In this document: in pieces, positions 8,520 through 16,681 of the stretch
Layout: every line of letters begins with the position of its first letter
How positions within the stretch are numbered: the stretch's first letter is position 1
Assembly (NCBI GenBank): GCA_965203985.1
Contig: CBDBDS010000002.1
Location: 620,001 to 684,000 of the forward strand
Source of the DNA: Bin87 sp965203985
GTDB taxonomy: Bacteria > Chloroflexota > Dehalococcoidia > Lucifugimonadales > UBA3495
Reading direction: 5' to 3'
Length of the DNA stretch: 64,000 bases
The notes under the pieces: generated by a model
What the model was told of the DNA's origin: nothing
The model's input: the letters and a program-made list of their open reading frames with translations, nothing else
The model's database searches: none
Translations under genes and position numbers: made by a program

Positions 8520-9659
8520 TTAACCGGCAGTCTCGGCGGCGGCGCGGCCGGCCGCTTCTCCGAACCGCCGGCCAAAGAGAGGGGTCATCAGCGCGCTGGC
8601 GATGGTCACGGCGAGACACATGTAGCCAATTCCCGCATAGCCTGTACCAGCCAGCAGAACCCCGCCGACGGCGGCCCCCAGCGCTCCCGATGACTGGTTG
8701 GTAAATCCCATCAGGCTGGCCCCGGTGGACTTGGACTCTCCCGAGTATTCGGTGCTGACTGCCACCAGGGCGGGCATCAGAACGCTCAAGAACCCGGCGC
8801 CAATTGCGACCACCGCCACCGCCAACCAGAGCCCCAGGTCGACCGAGAAGAACAGGCACGCGCAAAGGCCACCCGCGATTGAAGTGCCCGCCAGCAGGGC
8901 GGTGCGATGTTTATTGTTCGCCACATACGCCGCCGAATAGCTGCCCACGACCTGGCCTACGGCGGTGATCGCCAGCGGAACGGCTACCAGCGCGAGAGGC
9001 ACGTCGTAAGCGAGCAGCAAGTGAGCGGGAAAGAAGCTGAGCGTGGCCCAGAACGAAATGCGCTGCGTTGCGCCGACCGCTATCGCCACCCGGAAATAGC
9101 GCAACGAAAGCAGCGAGACGTACCGGGAAACAAACGCAAAGTTCCGAGTCCGCTGGCGGTTGTCCTTCGGGAACCACAACCAGTTAACCAACAGTGCCGA
9201 TGCCAGCAGTGCGCCGACGACGACAAAGGGAAGCCGCCACCCGCCCAAGTCGGCCAACACCGCCACCATCGGGACCGTAACGCCGGCGACCACGCCCTGG
9301 ATGGCCAACATGGCAGTAATCGCCTGGGCGCGTCGGGCCGGAGAAATGACATCAGACAACACTCCGACCGCAGTCGGTGGGAGCGTGCCGCCGGCCAGGC
9401 CGGTCAACGCGCGGAGCGCCAGCAGAATCTCGATGTTGGGCGCAAACGCTGACGCCAGCGCGGACACGGCGAGTATTGCCAATCCAGCCAACGCAACCGG
9501 GCGTCGTCCGAACGAGTCGGAAAGAGGCCCCACGCATAGCAATGACGCCGCCCAGGCCGCGAAAGTCGCCGTGGCCAACTGCCCAGCCACCGGCACCGAG
9601 ACCTTCAAGTCGGTCCCGATCTCCACCAGCAGGGGCGGAACGATGAGGACCGCGCTCAT
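8520..9659 (-). CDS. Major facilitator superfamily transporter
   Basis: From the ATG at 9659 this is a 379-residue membrane protein with about 11-12 hydrophobic helices and the MFS loop motif GPLSDSFGRRP near residue 45. It is closest in style to drug/metabolite exporters. The ATG start cuts the first helix in half. The frame stays open to about 9776 and encodes a full helix (ALFFVGLSLAVFAAM) preceded by a polar stretch. There AAAGGAG (9756-9762) sits 9 nt before an ATC codon (9744-9746), so initiation at a non-AUG codon, or a recent start-codon mutation, is likely. Substrate unknown. Confidence 0.75.
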   Translation of the reverse strand: MSAVLIVPPLLVEIGTDLKVSVPVAGQLATATFAAWAASLLCVGPLSDSFGRRPVALAGLAILAVSALASAFAPNIEILLALRALTGLAGGTLPPTAVGVLSDVISPARRAQAITAMLAIQGVVAGVTVPMVAVLADLGGWRLPFVVVGALLASALLVNWLWFPKDNRQRTRNFAFVSRYVSLLSLRYFRVAIAVGATQRISFWATLSFFPAHLLLAYDVPLALVAVPLAITAVGQVVGSYSAAYVANNKHRTALLAGTSIAGGLCACLFFSVDLGLWLAVAVVAIGAGFLSVLMPALVAVSTEYSGESKSTGASLMGFTNQSSGALGAAVGGVLLAGTGYAGIGYMCLAVTIASALMTPLFGRRFGEAAGRAAAETAG

Positions 9660-9816
9660 GGCGGCGAAAACGGCAAGCGACAGCCCGACGAAAAACAGGG
9701 CCTTGTTTACCTCGGGGGCCGCTTGCCGTGCCGGTTCTGTATCGATACGGCTACGCTCCTTTGATCGACGTAGTCAGGCATCCGCTCCGTAACCCCGTGC
9801 GGCAGGTCGATTACTG

Positions 9817-10143
9817 GTAACGGTTCAGACTTCAGAAGTTTGTCATAGGACTTACGCACTTGAAATTACAAACCCGTCATTCCTGCGAAAGCAGGAATCC
9901 ATTGACTTTATGGTGAACGAAACTGTAATACTGTTAACGATTTCGGCCACTGGATTCTCGCTTTCGCGGGAATGACGAGTGTAAAGGCTCCCAACTGCGT
10001 AAGTCCTATGTCATTGCGAGGCGCTTGCGCCGTGGCAATCTCGGCGCCGTAGCAGCAACGTCTGCCCCAAAGGACTTCCCTACGCCAACGAGATTGCCGC
10101 GCTGCGCTCGCAATGACACTTCCCCAGCAACTCTGAACAGTTG
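9817..10143. mobile_element. M2-family element carrying a nested insertion
   Basis: The left end GTAACGGTTCAGAC (from 9817) and right end CTGAACAGTTG (to 10143) match the termini of the M2 element at 61113-61270, and the interior TGTCATTGCGAGGCGCTTGC to CGCAATGACA (10009-10118) is nearly the same sequence as that copy. Flanks CGATTACTG (9808-9816) and CGCTTACTG (10144-10152) look like a target duplication with one change. The right copy overlaps the stop codon of the neighbouring SDR. A second element sits at 9847-10008. Confidence 0.65.
9847..10008. mobile_element. Nested MITE-like element inside the M2 copy
   Basis: Termini AGGACTTACGCA (9847-9858) and TGCGTAAGTCCT (9996-10007) are perfect inverted repeats, flanked by TGTCAT (9841-9846 and 10009-10014). 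The interior contains a second palindrome, GTCATTCCTGCGAAAGCAGG on the left and CTTTCGCGGGAATGAC on the right. There is no coding capacity, so it must have been mobilised in trans. Confidence 0.65.
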
Positions 10144-10146
10144 CGC

Positions 10147-10899
10147 TTACTGAGCCGTCCGGCCGCCGTCGATGACCACCTCCGAGCCGGTGACGAACGA
10201 AGACTCGTCGCTGGCCAGATACAGCACGCCGTAAGCGATCTCAATCGGCTGGCCCACCCGCCCCAGCGGAACCCGGCCCACCTGGGCGGCGATGCGCTCC
10301 TCGTCGTCGGGCGTGTCACCCAGCATGGGCGTCTGTATCGGACCGGGATGCACGGAGTTGCACCGTATGCCCTCGCCAGCGTACTGGATGGCGGTGGACT
10401 TGGTGAACAGGCGCACCGCCCCCTTGCTGGCCGCGTAGGCCCCTGAGGTCCCGGGAGCGGGAGCGATGCCGGCCCCGGACGAGATGTTGATGATGGAGCC
10501 GCCGCCGGCGTCGCGCATGGCCGGTATGACCTCGCGGGTGCCCAGGAACACGCCCTTGACGTTGATGTCCATGGTGCGCTCCCACTGCTCCGCGGTCATG
10601 TCCTCGATGCCGCCCCGTGTGGAGATGCCGGCGTTGTTGACCAGGATGTCCACCCTGCCGAAGCGCGAAACCGCGGCCGCCACCGCATTGCGCCAGTCAT
10701 CCTCGCTGGTCACGTCGAGGTGAACGAAAAGGCACTCGGCGCCGGTCTCATTGATCTCGGCCTCGGTCTGCCGACCGGCGTCGTCCAGAATGTCGCCGAT
10801 GACGACCCTCGCGCCCTCGGAGGCGAACAGCCTGGCCTCCTGGGCGCCCATCCCCCTGGCTCCGCCGCTGATGATGGCAACCTTGTTTTCCAGCCGCAT
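10147..10899 (-). CDS. Short-chain dehydrogenase/reductase, classical type
   Basis: A 250-residue SDR. Visible motifs are the cofactor loop SGGARGMG (11-18), DVTSEDDW, NNAGIS, the catalytic Ser in ISSGAG and the YAASK active site, then HPGPIQTPM. GDILDD after beta-2 favours NAD(H). It ends with the usual VIDGGRTAQ tail. The start is taken at 10899, where AGGAGG precedes ATG and the protein begins MRLENKVAI; an upstream in-frame ATG would add 20 non-conserved residues. The stop codon lies at the edge of an M2 element. It is divergent from another SDR gene. Substrate unknown. Confidence 0.88.
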   Translation of the reverse strand: MRLENKVAIISGGARGMGAQEARLFASEGARVVIGDILDDAGRQTEAEINETGAECLFVHLDVTSEDDWRNAVAAAVSRFGRVDILVNNAGISTRGGIEDMTAEQWERTMDINVKGVFLGTREVIPAMRDAGGGSIINISSGAGIAPAPGTSGAYAASKGAVRLFTKSTAIQYAGEGIRCNSVHPGPIQTPMLGDTPDDEERIAAQVGRVPLGRVGQPIEIAYGVLYLASDESSFVTGSEVVIDGGRTAQ

Positions 10900-10976
10900 G
10901 GTCCCGCCTCCTGCTACTCGATGATTGAACGATTGTAGCCGCCCCATTGGGCGGGTCAAGTTGGCGACGGTTGGGC

Positions 10977-11030
10977 CAACCGTTCAGAGTTGCGGGTAAA
11001 GTGTCATTGCGAGCGCAGCGCGGCAAACTC
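10977..11030. repeat. Solo end of an M2-family element upstream of the SDR gene
   Basis: CAACCGTTCAGAGTTGCGGG followed by GTGTCATTGCGAGCGCAGCG is the reverse complement of the right end of the M2 copies near 10100 and 61230. No partner terminus is present, so this is a half element. Directly after it lies TATAAT (11037-11042), a likely -10 box for the next gene. Confidence 0.55.
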
Positions 11031-11081
11031 GTTCGCTATAATCGCGGCAGATTGCAAAGACGCGACATCGGGGTGAGACAG

Positions 11082-11867
11082 ATGGAGATCAAGGACGGCG
11101 TGTTCATCGTTACAGGGTCGGCCACCGGGCTGGGCGCGGCCGTGGCCCAGCGCCTGGCAGCCAAGGGCGGCCGGCTGGTCATCAACTACACCAAAAGCGA
11201 GGCCGAGGCGCAGGCCGCCGCCGAAGCATGCCGCAGCGTGGGTGGTGAGGCCATCCTGTGCCAGGCCGACGTGTCTGTGGACGAGGACTGCCGTCGCATG
11301 GCGGCGACGGCGCTGGAAAAATGGGGGCGGATCGACGGGTTGGTGAACAACGCCGCCACGTCGGTGATCGTCCCCCACTACGACCTGGAGGGTTTGTCAT
11401 CGGCGGACTTCCAGCGGGTCCTCTCGGTGAACGTGGTCGGCGCGTTCCAGATGGTGCGCGCCGTTACGCCGGCCATGCAGGAGCGGGGCAAAGGAGCCAT
11501 CGTTAACGTGTCGTCCGGGTCAGGATTCAGCGGTTCCGGCAGTTCCATCGCCTACGCGGCGTCCAAGGCGGCGCTCAACGTGATGACCTACTCGCTGGCG
11601 CGAGCCCTGGCGCCGGAGATCCGGGTCAACGCGGTCTGCCCCGGCGTCATGCAGACCCGCTGGTGGCGTGAGGGTTTGGGCGAAGAAAACTACCAGGGCT
11701 TCATCGACCGCTACGCCGCGACGGCGCCGCTGGGCTCGGCCGGCACGCCGGAAACCGTGTCCGAGCCGGTGGTCTGGCTCCTGGAAGGCGCGGAGCACGT
11801 GACCGGGGAGACCATCCTGGTTGACGCCGGCAGCCACCTGGGTCCCGCGCCGGCGCGTCCGCGCTGA
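11082..11867 (+). CDS. Short-chain dehydrogenase/reductase
   Basis: A 261-residue SDR with the cofactor motif TGSATGLG (11-18), INYTKSEAEA at the end of beta-2, QADVSVDED, NNAATS, a catalytic Ser in NVSSGSG, and YAASK followed by NVMTYSLARALAPEIRVNAV and VCPGVM. The basic/hydroxyl residues after beta-2 would suit NADP(H). The ATG at 11082 was chosen because the protein then starts MEIKDGVFIVTG; a TATAAT box lies 40 bp upstream. The short, proline-rich tail is not conserved. It may share a pathway with the following MFS gene, but that gene has its own promoter. Confidence 0.88.
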   Translation: MEIKDGVFIVTGSATGLGAAVAQRLAAKGGRLVINYTKSEAEAQAAAEACRSVGGEAILCQADVSVDEDCRRMAATALEKWGRIDGLVNNAATSVIVPHYDLEGLSSADFQRVLSVNVVGAFQMVRAVTPAMQERGKGAIVNVSSGSGFSGSGSSIAYAASKAALNVMTYSLARALAPEIRVNAVCPGVMQTRWWREGLGEENYQGFIDRYAATAPLGSAGTPETVSEPVVWLLEGAEHVTGETILVDAGSHLGPAPARPR

Positions 11868-11943
11868 CGCTGGAATCACGGGCTCGATTGCGGCAACCCG
11901 ACGGCCCTGGTCGACGCCGTCCGCGCGGGCGCGAATAGTTTTC

Positions 11944-11972
11944 TTGACACACTATCGGGGCGGGCGCATACT
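11944..11972 (+). promoter_or_regulatory. Sigma70-type promoter for the MFS gene
   Basis: TTGACA (11944-11949), a 17-nt spacer and CATACT (11967-11972), 22 bp before the MFS start codon. Confidence 0.6.
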
Positions 11973-11994
11973 GCCGCTCTTAAGGGAGAGGAAT

Positions 11995-13530
11995 ATGTCC
12001 GCATTAAACTTCCGCCCCGATCAGTTTGCCTTGGCCGGTTATCGCATCCACTACGCGTGGGTGATCGTATTCATCACGGCGTTGATGCGGTTGGTATCGT
12101 CGTCCTTCCGCATGTCGTTCCCGGCCCTGGTGCCCATCATTTCCCAGGTCTTCGGGTGGAGCGAGGGGCTCATCCTGTTCGCGTTCTCGCTGCAATGGGT
12201 GGTGTCGGGTATGTTCGGCCCTCCCTCCGGTTGGCTTGGTGATCGATACGGAGCCCGGTTTACGCTCACGCTGGGCGCTTCTCTGTACATCGTCAGCATG
12301 ATCCTCGCCGGGTTCATGACCGAGTTGTGGCATCTCTACCTGTTCTTTGGCGTGATGCTCAGCGCCTCCATGGGAATATTCCAGGTCCCCCTCACGGTGT
12401 CCGTGACATCATGGTTCCGCCGCCACCTGGGATTGGGCATGGGGCTCCTCCAGTCTTCCCAGGGAGTCGGACCGGTGATCGTGCCCGCCATCATGGTCGG
12501 TTTGGTCGCCTTCTTCTCGTTGGGGCAGGGCAGGGCATGGGCCGAATCCCTCCCGGTCTTCAGCGCCGACAGCATCGGGATCAGGATGGCCTTCTGGATC
12601 CCCGGCATCGTCGGCGGCTTGATTCTTCTGTTGCTCACCCGCTTGTTCCACAACTCTCCGGAAGACGTGGGAATGCGACAGTTGGGCGCCGACCCCAACG
12701 AGCCGATACGCGCCGCTCCCACTACAGGCAGAGGCGCCAAAGAGCGGGCCCGGATTTTCCTGCGACAGGCGCGGAAGACCCCCACCTTCTGGAACCTGGT
12801 CGGAATTCATTACTGGGGATGCGCCGGACACGCCATCATCATCATGTTCCTCCAGGTCATGGTGGTGGACCTGTTGCGCCCGGAGGGAGGCTACCAGGGG
12901 GTGGACGCGGCGTTGGTCGGCGCCTCGGCCATCGGCATCACCATCGCCGGCACCATGCACCTGACCAGCACCATAACCCGGTTTGGCGCTCCCATCGCGG
13001 CCGACCTGCTGGGCAGCAAGTGGGTGATGGCCGCCTGCTTTACCCTCCAGTTTGCCCCGGTGCTGATTCTGCTGTTCGCGGATCAGCTTTGGATGTTCTA
13101 CCTCTTCGCCGTACTCTTCGGCATTGGCTTCGGCGGCGAGATGTCCGCCTTCCCCATCATCAATCGCCAGTACTACGGCCGGGCGCCCATCGGCAGCGCC
13201 TACGGTTTCCAGATGATGGGAGCCGGCGCGGGCATGGCCAGCGGAGCGCTGTTGGGCAGCGGGCTGTACATCGGCGTCACCGAGTTGGGGTTCCCGGTCA
13301 TCCTCGACAACCCCTACTGCTGGACCATCCTGCTGTCGTTCATCATGAGCCTGGGCGGCGTCATCGCGATCCTGTTCCTGCCCAACACGCATCGGCACCA
13401 GTTGCCCGACTGGGAGGATGAGTTGCCTCCGGAATTCCGCACCGATACGGCCCCGGCTTCTCCCACACCACCGGCGCCCGCCCCGGCCGGAACATCCCCG
13501 GCGCCAGCGACTTCCGGCAACGGCGACTGA
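11995..13530 (+). CDS. MFS transporter (oxalate/formate antiporter-like)
   Basis: A 511-residue permease with about 12 hydrophobic helices. The N-terminal half contains GPPSGWLGDRYGARFTLTLG, the canonical motif-A loop between helices 2 and 3; a cytoplasmic loop lies around 225-265, and the tail is rich in Pro/Ala/Thr. The pattern resembles monocarboxylate or oxalate/formate-type transporters. ATG 11995 follows AGGGAGAGG; longer in-frame starts would add a non-conserved tail and overlap the SDR gene. It is likely co-regulated with that upstream SDR but has its own TTGACA/CATACT promoter. A GC-rich hairpin follows. Confidence 0.8.
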   Translation: MSALNFRPDQFALAGYRIHYAWVIVFITALMRLVSSSFRMSFPALVPIISQVFGWSEGLILFAFSLQWVVSGMFGPPSGWLGDRYGARFTLTLGASLYIVSMILAGFMTELWHLYLFFGVMLSASMGIFQVPLTVSVTSWFRRHLGLGMGLLQSSQGVGPVIVPAIMVGLVAFFSLGQGRAWAESLPVFSADSIGIRMAFWIPGIVGGLILLLLTRLFHNSPEDVGMRQLGADPNEPIRAAPTTGRGAKERARIFLRQARKTPTFWNLVGIHYWGCAGHAIIIMFLQVMVVDLLRPEGGYQGVDAALVGASAIGITIAGTMHLTSTITRFGAPIAADLLGSKWVMAACFTLQFAPVLILLFADQLWMFYLFAVLFGIGFGGEMSAFPIINRQYYGRAPIGSAYGFQMMGAGAGMASGALLGSGLYIGVTELGFPVILDNPYCWTILLSFIMSLGGVIAILFLPNTHRHQLPDWEDELPPEFRTDTAPASPTPPAPAPAGTSPAPATSGNGD

Positions 13531-13562
13531 CACAGCCCCCAATTTCAATAGCGCGACCTGGC

Positions 13563-13587
13563 CGGGGCGGTATAAACACCGCCCCGG
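13563..13587 (+). terminator. GC-rich hairpin after the MFS gene
   Basis: CCGGGGCGGT pairs with ACCGCCCCGG across a 5-nt loop. There is no long T-run, so termination efficiency is uncertain. Confidence 0.55.
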
Positions 13588-13630
13588 TACTGGTTAATGG
13601 CCCTGTGCTATCATCCGGGCAGAGGCTGTT

Positions 13631-14452
13631 ATGACGTTCCCAATCGGAACCGAAAAAACCATCGCCAACCCATCGGGCGCCCATGCCGAAGCGGTTCAGC
13701 GCATCGCGAGCGCAGCCGGCAGCGCGGTAGACGCACGCTGCGTCATCCTGTTCGGTTCCCGGGCCCGCGGTGACCATCGCCACGACAGCGATATTGACCT
13801 GGCAGTCGTTACTGCCGAGGTCGAACTTGACGCCCAGCAGCGGCACGACCTCCGTGAACGGGCCCGCGCTGCCGCCCTATCCGCGGCCGTCGAACTGGCC
13901 AATCATATCGACGTCATCGTCTGGACCGACGCTGAATACCGCACCAAAAAACGGTCCATCAACCACGTTGCCGGCCGCGCCTGGCGAGAGGGCGTGGTGC
14001 TATACGGCGTTCACGAGACCCTGCCAGGGGAGGAGATAGTGTCGGAACTGGATAACGCGCGCGAGTTGATGCGCATGGCCCGGGGCCAGACTCGCGCTTT
14101 GTTGGCCATGGCCTTTGATGACGAGACTTTCAGCGAAAACATTTTCGGCTTCCACGCCCAGCGCGGCGCCGAGTTGGCGTTCAAGGCGTGGATCACGTTG
14201 CTGGGACAACGCTATGAACGGACGCACAACGTTGCCGACCTGCTGGCTGTTCTGGCGAGCAATGGGGTCGGCGAGGCCCAGCCGTTCGCGCACCTGGCAT
14301 CCCTGACGCCCTACGCCGTCAAGTATGTCTACGAAGAGATCGAGAACCCGACGATGGACCGCCAGTTCGTGGCCGGCGAGGTCAACGCGTTGGCCGACCT
14401 GGTGGAATCCCTGCTGCATCAGGCCGAAACGGCAGGCGACATCGGGCAGTAG
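13631..14452 (+). CDS. Fused nucleotidyltransferase (MNT) - HEPN protein
   Basis: A 273-residue protein joining two domains usually encoded by separate toxin-antitoxin genes. Residues 1-125 are a minimal nucleotidyltransferase with GSRARG (42-47), SDIDL (53-57) and a third acidic residue in NHIDVIVW. Residues 135-265 are an all-helical HEPN domain with the RNase-type motif RYERTH (R194-x4-H199). In two-gene systems the MNT AMPylates and silences the HEPN RNase; here both would act within one chain. TGCTATCAT, an extended -10 box, lies at 13606-13614, and GAGG precedes the ATG. No separate partner gene is adjacent. Confidence 0.82.
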   Translation: MTFPIGTEKTIANPSGAHAEAVQRIASAAGSAVDARCVILFGSRARGDHRHDSDIDLAVVTAEVELDAQQRHDLRERARAAALSAAVELANHIDVIVWTDAEYRTKKRSINHVAGRAWREGVVLYGVHETLPGEEIVSELDNARELMRMARGQTRALLAMAFDDETFSENIFGFHAQRGAELAFKAWITLLGQRYERTHNVADLLAVLASNGVGEAQPFAHLASLTPYAVKYVYEEIENPTMDRQFVAGEVNALADLVESLLHQAETAGDIGQ

Positions 14453-14560
14453 CAGGATAGCAAACCCCGCTCTACAGAGTTATCATGTCGCCAAATAGAT
14501 TGCATTCACAATCCTTTGCCCGCAACACATCAAGGTAATCGACGACAAGGAGGCATCACT

Positions 14561-15550
14561 ATGGCAGACGGAATCACTATTCTGGTAGGAACCGCCGGGC
14601 AGGGCGTCATGCGGAGCACCGACGGCGGTGACTCCTGGCGGCGCGTGGGCATCACGCAGGGCATACACTCCGACGCGGTGGTGCGCTGCCTGACGCCTGT
14701 GCCCGGAACCGAGAGCAGCGTGCTCGCCGGATGCGACAAGGGCATCATCCGCAGCGACGACAACGGGGACACCTGGCACGCGGTCAGCACGCCCATGGAC
14801 GGCACCGCGGTCTGGGCCATCGCCTTCGATCCGTCCAACCCGCAGGTGGGGTTCGCCGGCACCGGCACACCCAACCCGTGCCAGATCTACCGCACCAGGG
14901 ATGGCGGAGCCTCCTGGGAGCACCGTCCCTGCGAAGTGGCCGCCGAGTGCCCCGCCGTCGGCGTGCCGCGCGTTACCGGAATCGCCATCGATCCCACCAA
15001 CGGCAACAGCGTGTGGGTGGGCATCGAGGTGGACGGCCTCCGCCACAGCTCCGATGGCGGTGACACCTGGGAGACGGTGCCGCACCAGGAAATTCCCAAC
15101 ATGGACATCCACAACGTCACCGTCACGGCCGGCCCGCCGCACCGCGTGGTGGTCATGGTGAACGACGACGTGTTCCTGAGCGACGACGACGGTGGCTCCT
15201 GGCGGAACCTGGACGTGCGGCAGAACTTCCCCCTGGGATACCCCCGCGGCATCAAGGTCAAGGCCGACGACCCGCAGACCATCTTCACCACCTTCGGCGA
15301 TACCACCCCCGGATCCACCGGAGTGGTCATGCGCTCCACCGACGCCGGAGCGACGTGGAACAGCCTGCCTTTGCCGGTGGAGCCCAACACGGCGATGTGG
15401 GTGGTGAACTCCCAGCCGCAGAACCCCGACTTCCTGCTGGCCGGAAGCCGCTACGGCTACCTGTACCGGTCGGACGACGCCGGCGCGTCGTGGAGCAAGT
15501 TCAACCGGGAATTCAGCGAGATATCCTCGGTGATGTGGTTCCCCAACTGA
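14561..15550 (+). CDS. BNR/YCF48-like beta-propeller protein
   Basis: A 329-residue repeat protein. Asp-box (BNR) motifs recur: MRSTDGGDSWRRV, IRSDDNGDTWHAV, YRTRDGGASWEH, RHSSDGGDTWETV, LSDDDGGSWRN, MRSTDAGATWNS and YRSDDAGASWSK, about one per 45-50 residues, as in sialidase or YCF48-type propellers. No sialidase arginine triad can be identified, so it is likely a binding scaffold rather than an enzyme. There is no signal peptide. ATG 14561 follows AGGAGG at good spacing. The Uma2 gene follows 48 bp downstream and may be co-transcribed. Confidence 0.8.
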   Translation: MADGITILVGTAGQGVMRSTDGGDSWRRVGITQGIHSDAVVRCLTPVPGTESSVLAGCDKGIIRSDDNGDTWHAVSTPMDGTAVWAIAFDPSNPQVGFAGTGTPNPCQIYRTRDGGASWEHRPCEVAAECPAVGVPRVTGIAIDPTNGNSVWVGIEVDGLRHSSDGGDTWETVPHQEIPNMDIHNVTVTAGPPHRVVVMVNDDVFLSDDDGGSWRNLDVRQNFPLGYPRGIKVKADDPQTIFTTFGDTTPGSTGVVMRSTDAGATWNSLPLPVEPNTAMWVVNSQPQNPDFLLAGSRYGYLYRSDDAGASWSKFNREFSEISSVMWFPN

Positions 15551-15598
15551 GCGCGACGATTGTCCGTGCCGCGTTTCCCTGTTCAGGAACAACGGCTC

Positions 15599-16372
15599 AT
15601 GACTACTCCAAGCAAAGCCAAAATCCAGCCGGGCGGGCCTGAGGCCGCCCGGCTGCCACCTTTGCCGGACCCTCCTCGCAAGAACGACATGCGCCAAACC
15701 GAAAACTTCGAGCTGCGCGCCGTTATGAACACCGTAGCTCGTTTCTTTGACGCGCTACGCGATGACTCCACCGTGCTGGTCAGCGGCAACGGCTACGTCT
15801 GCGCTACGCGAAGCCAACTGCCCCATGCGCCATATCCTGATATGACGATTGCTTTCGGCGTTGACCGCGCCGCCCTCACTAACAACAACGGCTATGAAAT
15901 CGACCGGGTGGGGAAACCGCCGGACTTCGTGCTGGAAGTGGCCTCGGAACACACCGGCCGTCGCGATTACACCACCAAGCGCGACGACTACGCCCGGCTC
16001 GGCATACTCGAATACTGGCGGTTCGATTACACCGGGGGCCGGTTCCACGACGCGCCTCTGGCCGGCGACCGGCTGGTCAACGACGTGTACGAACGGATTG
16101 ATGTAACGCCGGACGCCGCAGGTGTGGTCTGGGGTTACAGTGAGGTACTGGAACTGTACGTGTGCTGGGACCGGGGCCGGCTGCGGTTTTACGACTGGAG
16201 AACACAGTCTTTCCTCCAGGACCCGTCAGAGTTGGAAGAGGACCGGGACCAGGAAAGAGCCGCTCGCCTGGCGGCTGAAACCCAGCGAGACGAAGAAAGG
16301 GCTGCCCGCCTGGCCGCCGAAGCCCGCATCAGTCAGCTGGAGCAGATGCTGCCAAACCCACCGCAAGCATAA
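15599..16372 (+). CDS. Uma2-family (DUF820) putative nuclease with a C-terminal coiled coil
   Basis: A 257-residue member of the Uma2 family, which has a PD-(D/E)XK nuclease fold. Core pieces are PDMTIAF, the strand PPDFVLEVASEHTGRRDYTT, KRDDYARLGILEYWRFD, and a C-terminal ELYVCWDRGRLRFYD. The expected acidic residues (PD, E in EVAS) and Lys (KRDDY) are present. After about residue 210 a charged coiled coil begins (ERAARLAAETQRDEERAARL). Biological role is unknown; the family is greatly expanded in Cyanobacteria and Chloroflexota. It is one of four copies in this window. ATG 15599 has a weak AGGA upstream. Confidence 0.85.
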   Translation: MTTPSKAKIQPGGPEAARLPPLPDPPRKNDMRQTENFELRAVMNTVARFFDALRDDSTVLVSGNGYVCATRSQLPHAPYPDMTIAFGVDRAALTNNNGYEIDRVGKPPDFVLEVASEHTGRRDYTTKRDDYARLGILEYWRFDYTGGRFHDAPLAGDRLVNDVYERIDVTPDAAGVVWGYSEVLELYVCWDRGRLRFYDWRTQSFLQDPSELEEDRDQERAARLAAETQRDEERAARLAAEARISQLEQMLPNPPQA

Positions 16373-16681
16373 CCCCCGCGGGCACTTTTGCCGCGCCGCC
16401 GTCACATGACGCGGCAGCGGTGAGCGAACCGGCGAGCGCATTGGCATCGCACTCGTAGCGGGAACAGCCGTAGACGCTCCCTGGCCTCACTCACGGCTCG
16501 GATACTTGCCCGCTTGGCGCCGTAACAGGCTCGCCAACGGGCTGAATTCCGGCTCCGCCGGAGGCGCCTGCGTCCCCACACACGAGCGTCTCGCCAGCGC
16601 TGGAACCCTTGTCACTGCTCCACCGTGATACACTTACCGCGCCCACAAATCGACCCATAAAACGCGTGGAGGCGAAGCACC
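16373..16681. other. 309-bp intergenic region with a probable promoter
   Basis: No open frame is convincing. TGATACACT (16626-16634), an extended -10 box, lies about 50 bp before the next gene, with TTGTCA (16609-16614) upstream at an unusually short spacing. I see nothing else. Confidence 0.4.

Noticed and set aside
12327..13421. 364-codon plus-strand frame
   Set aside because: It overlaps the MFS transporter in another frame and has Arg/His/Pro-rich shadow composition.
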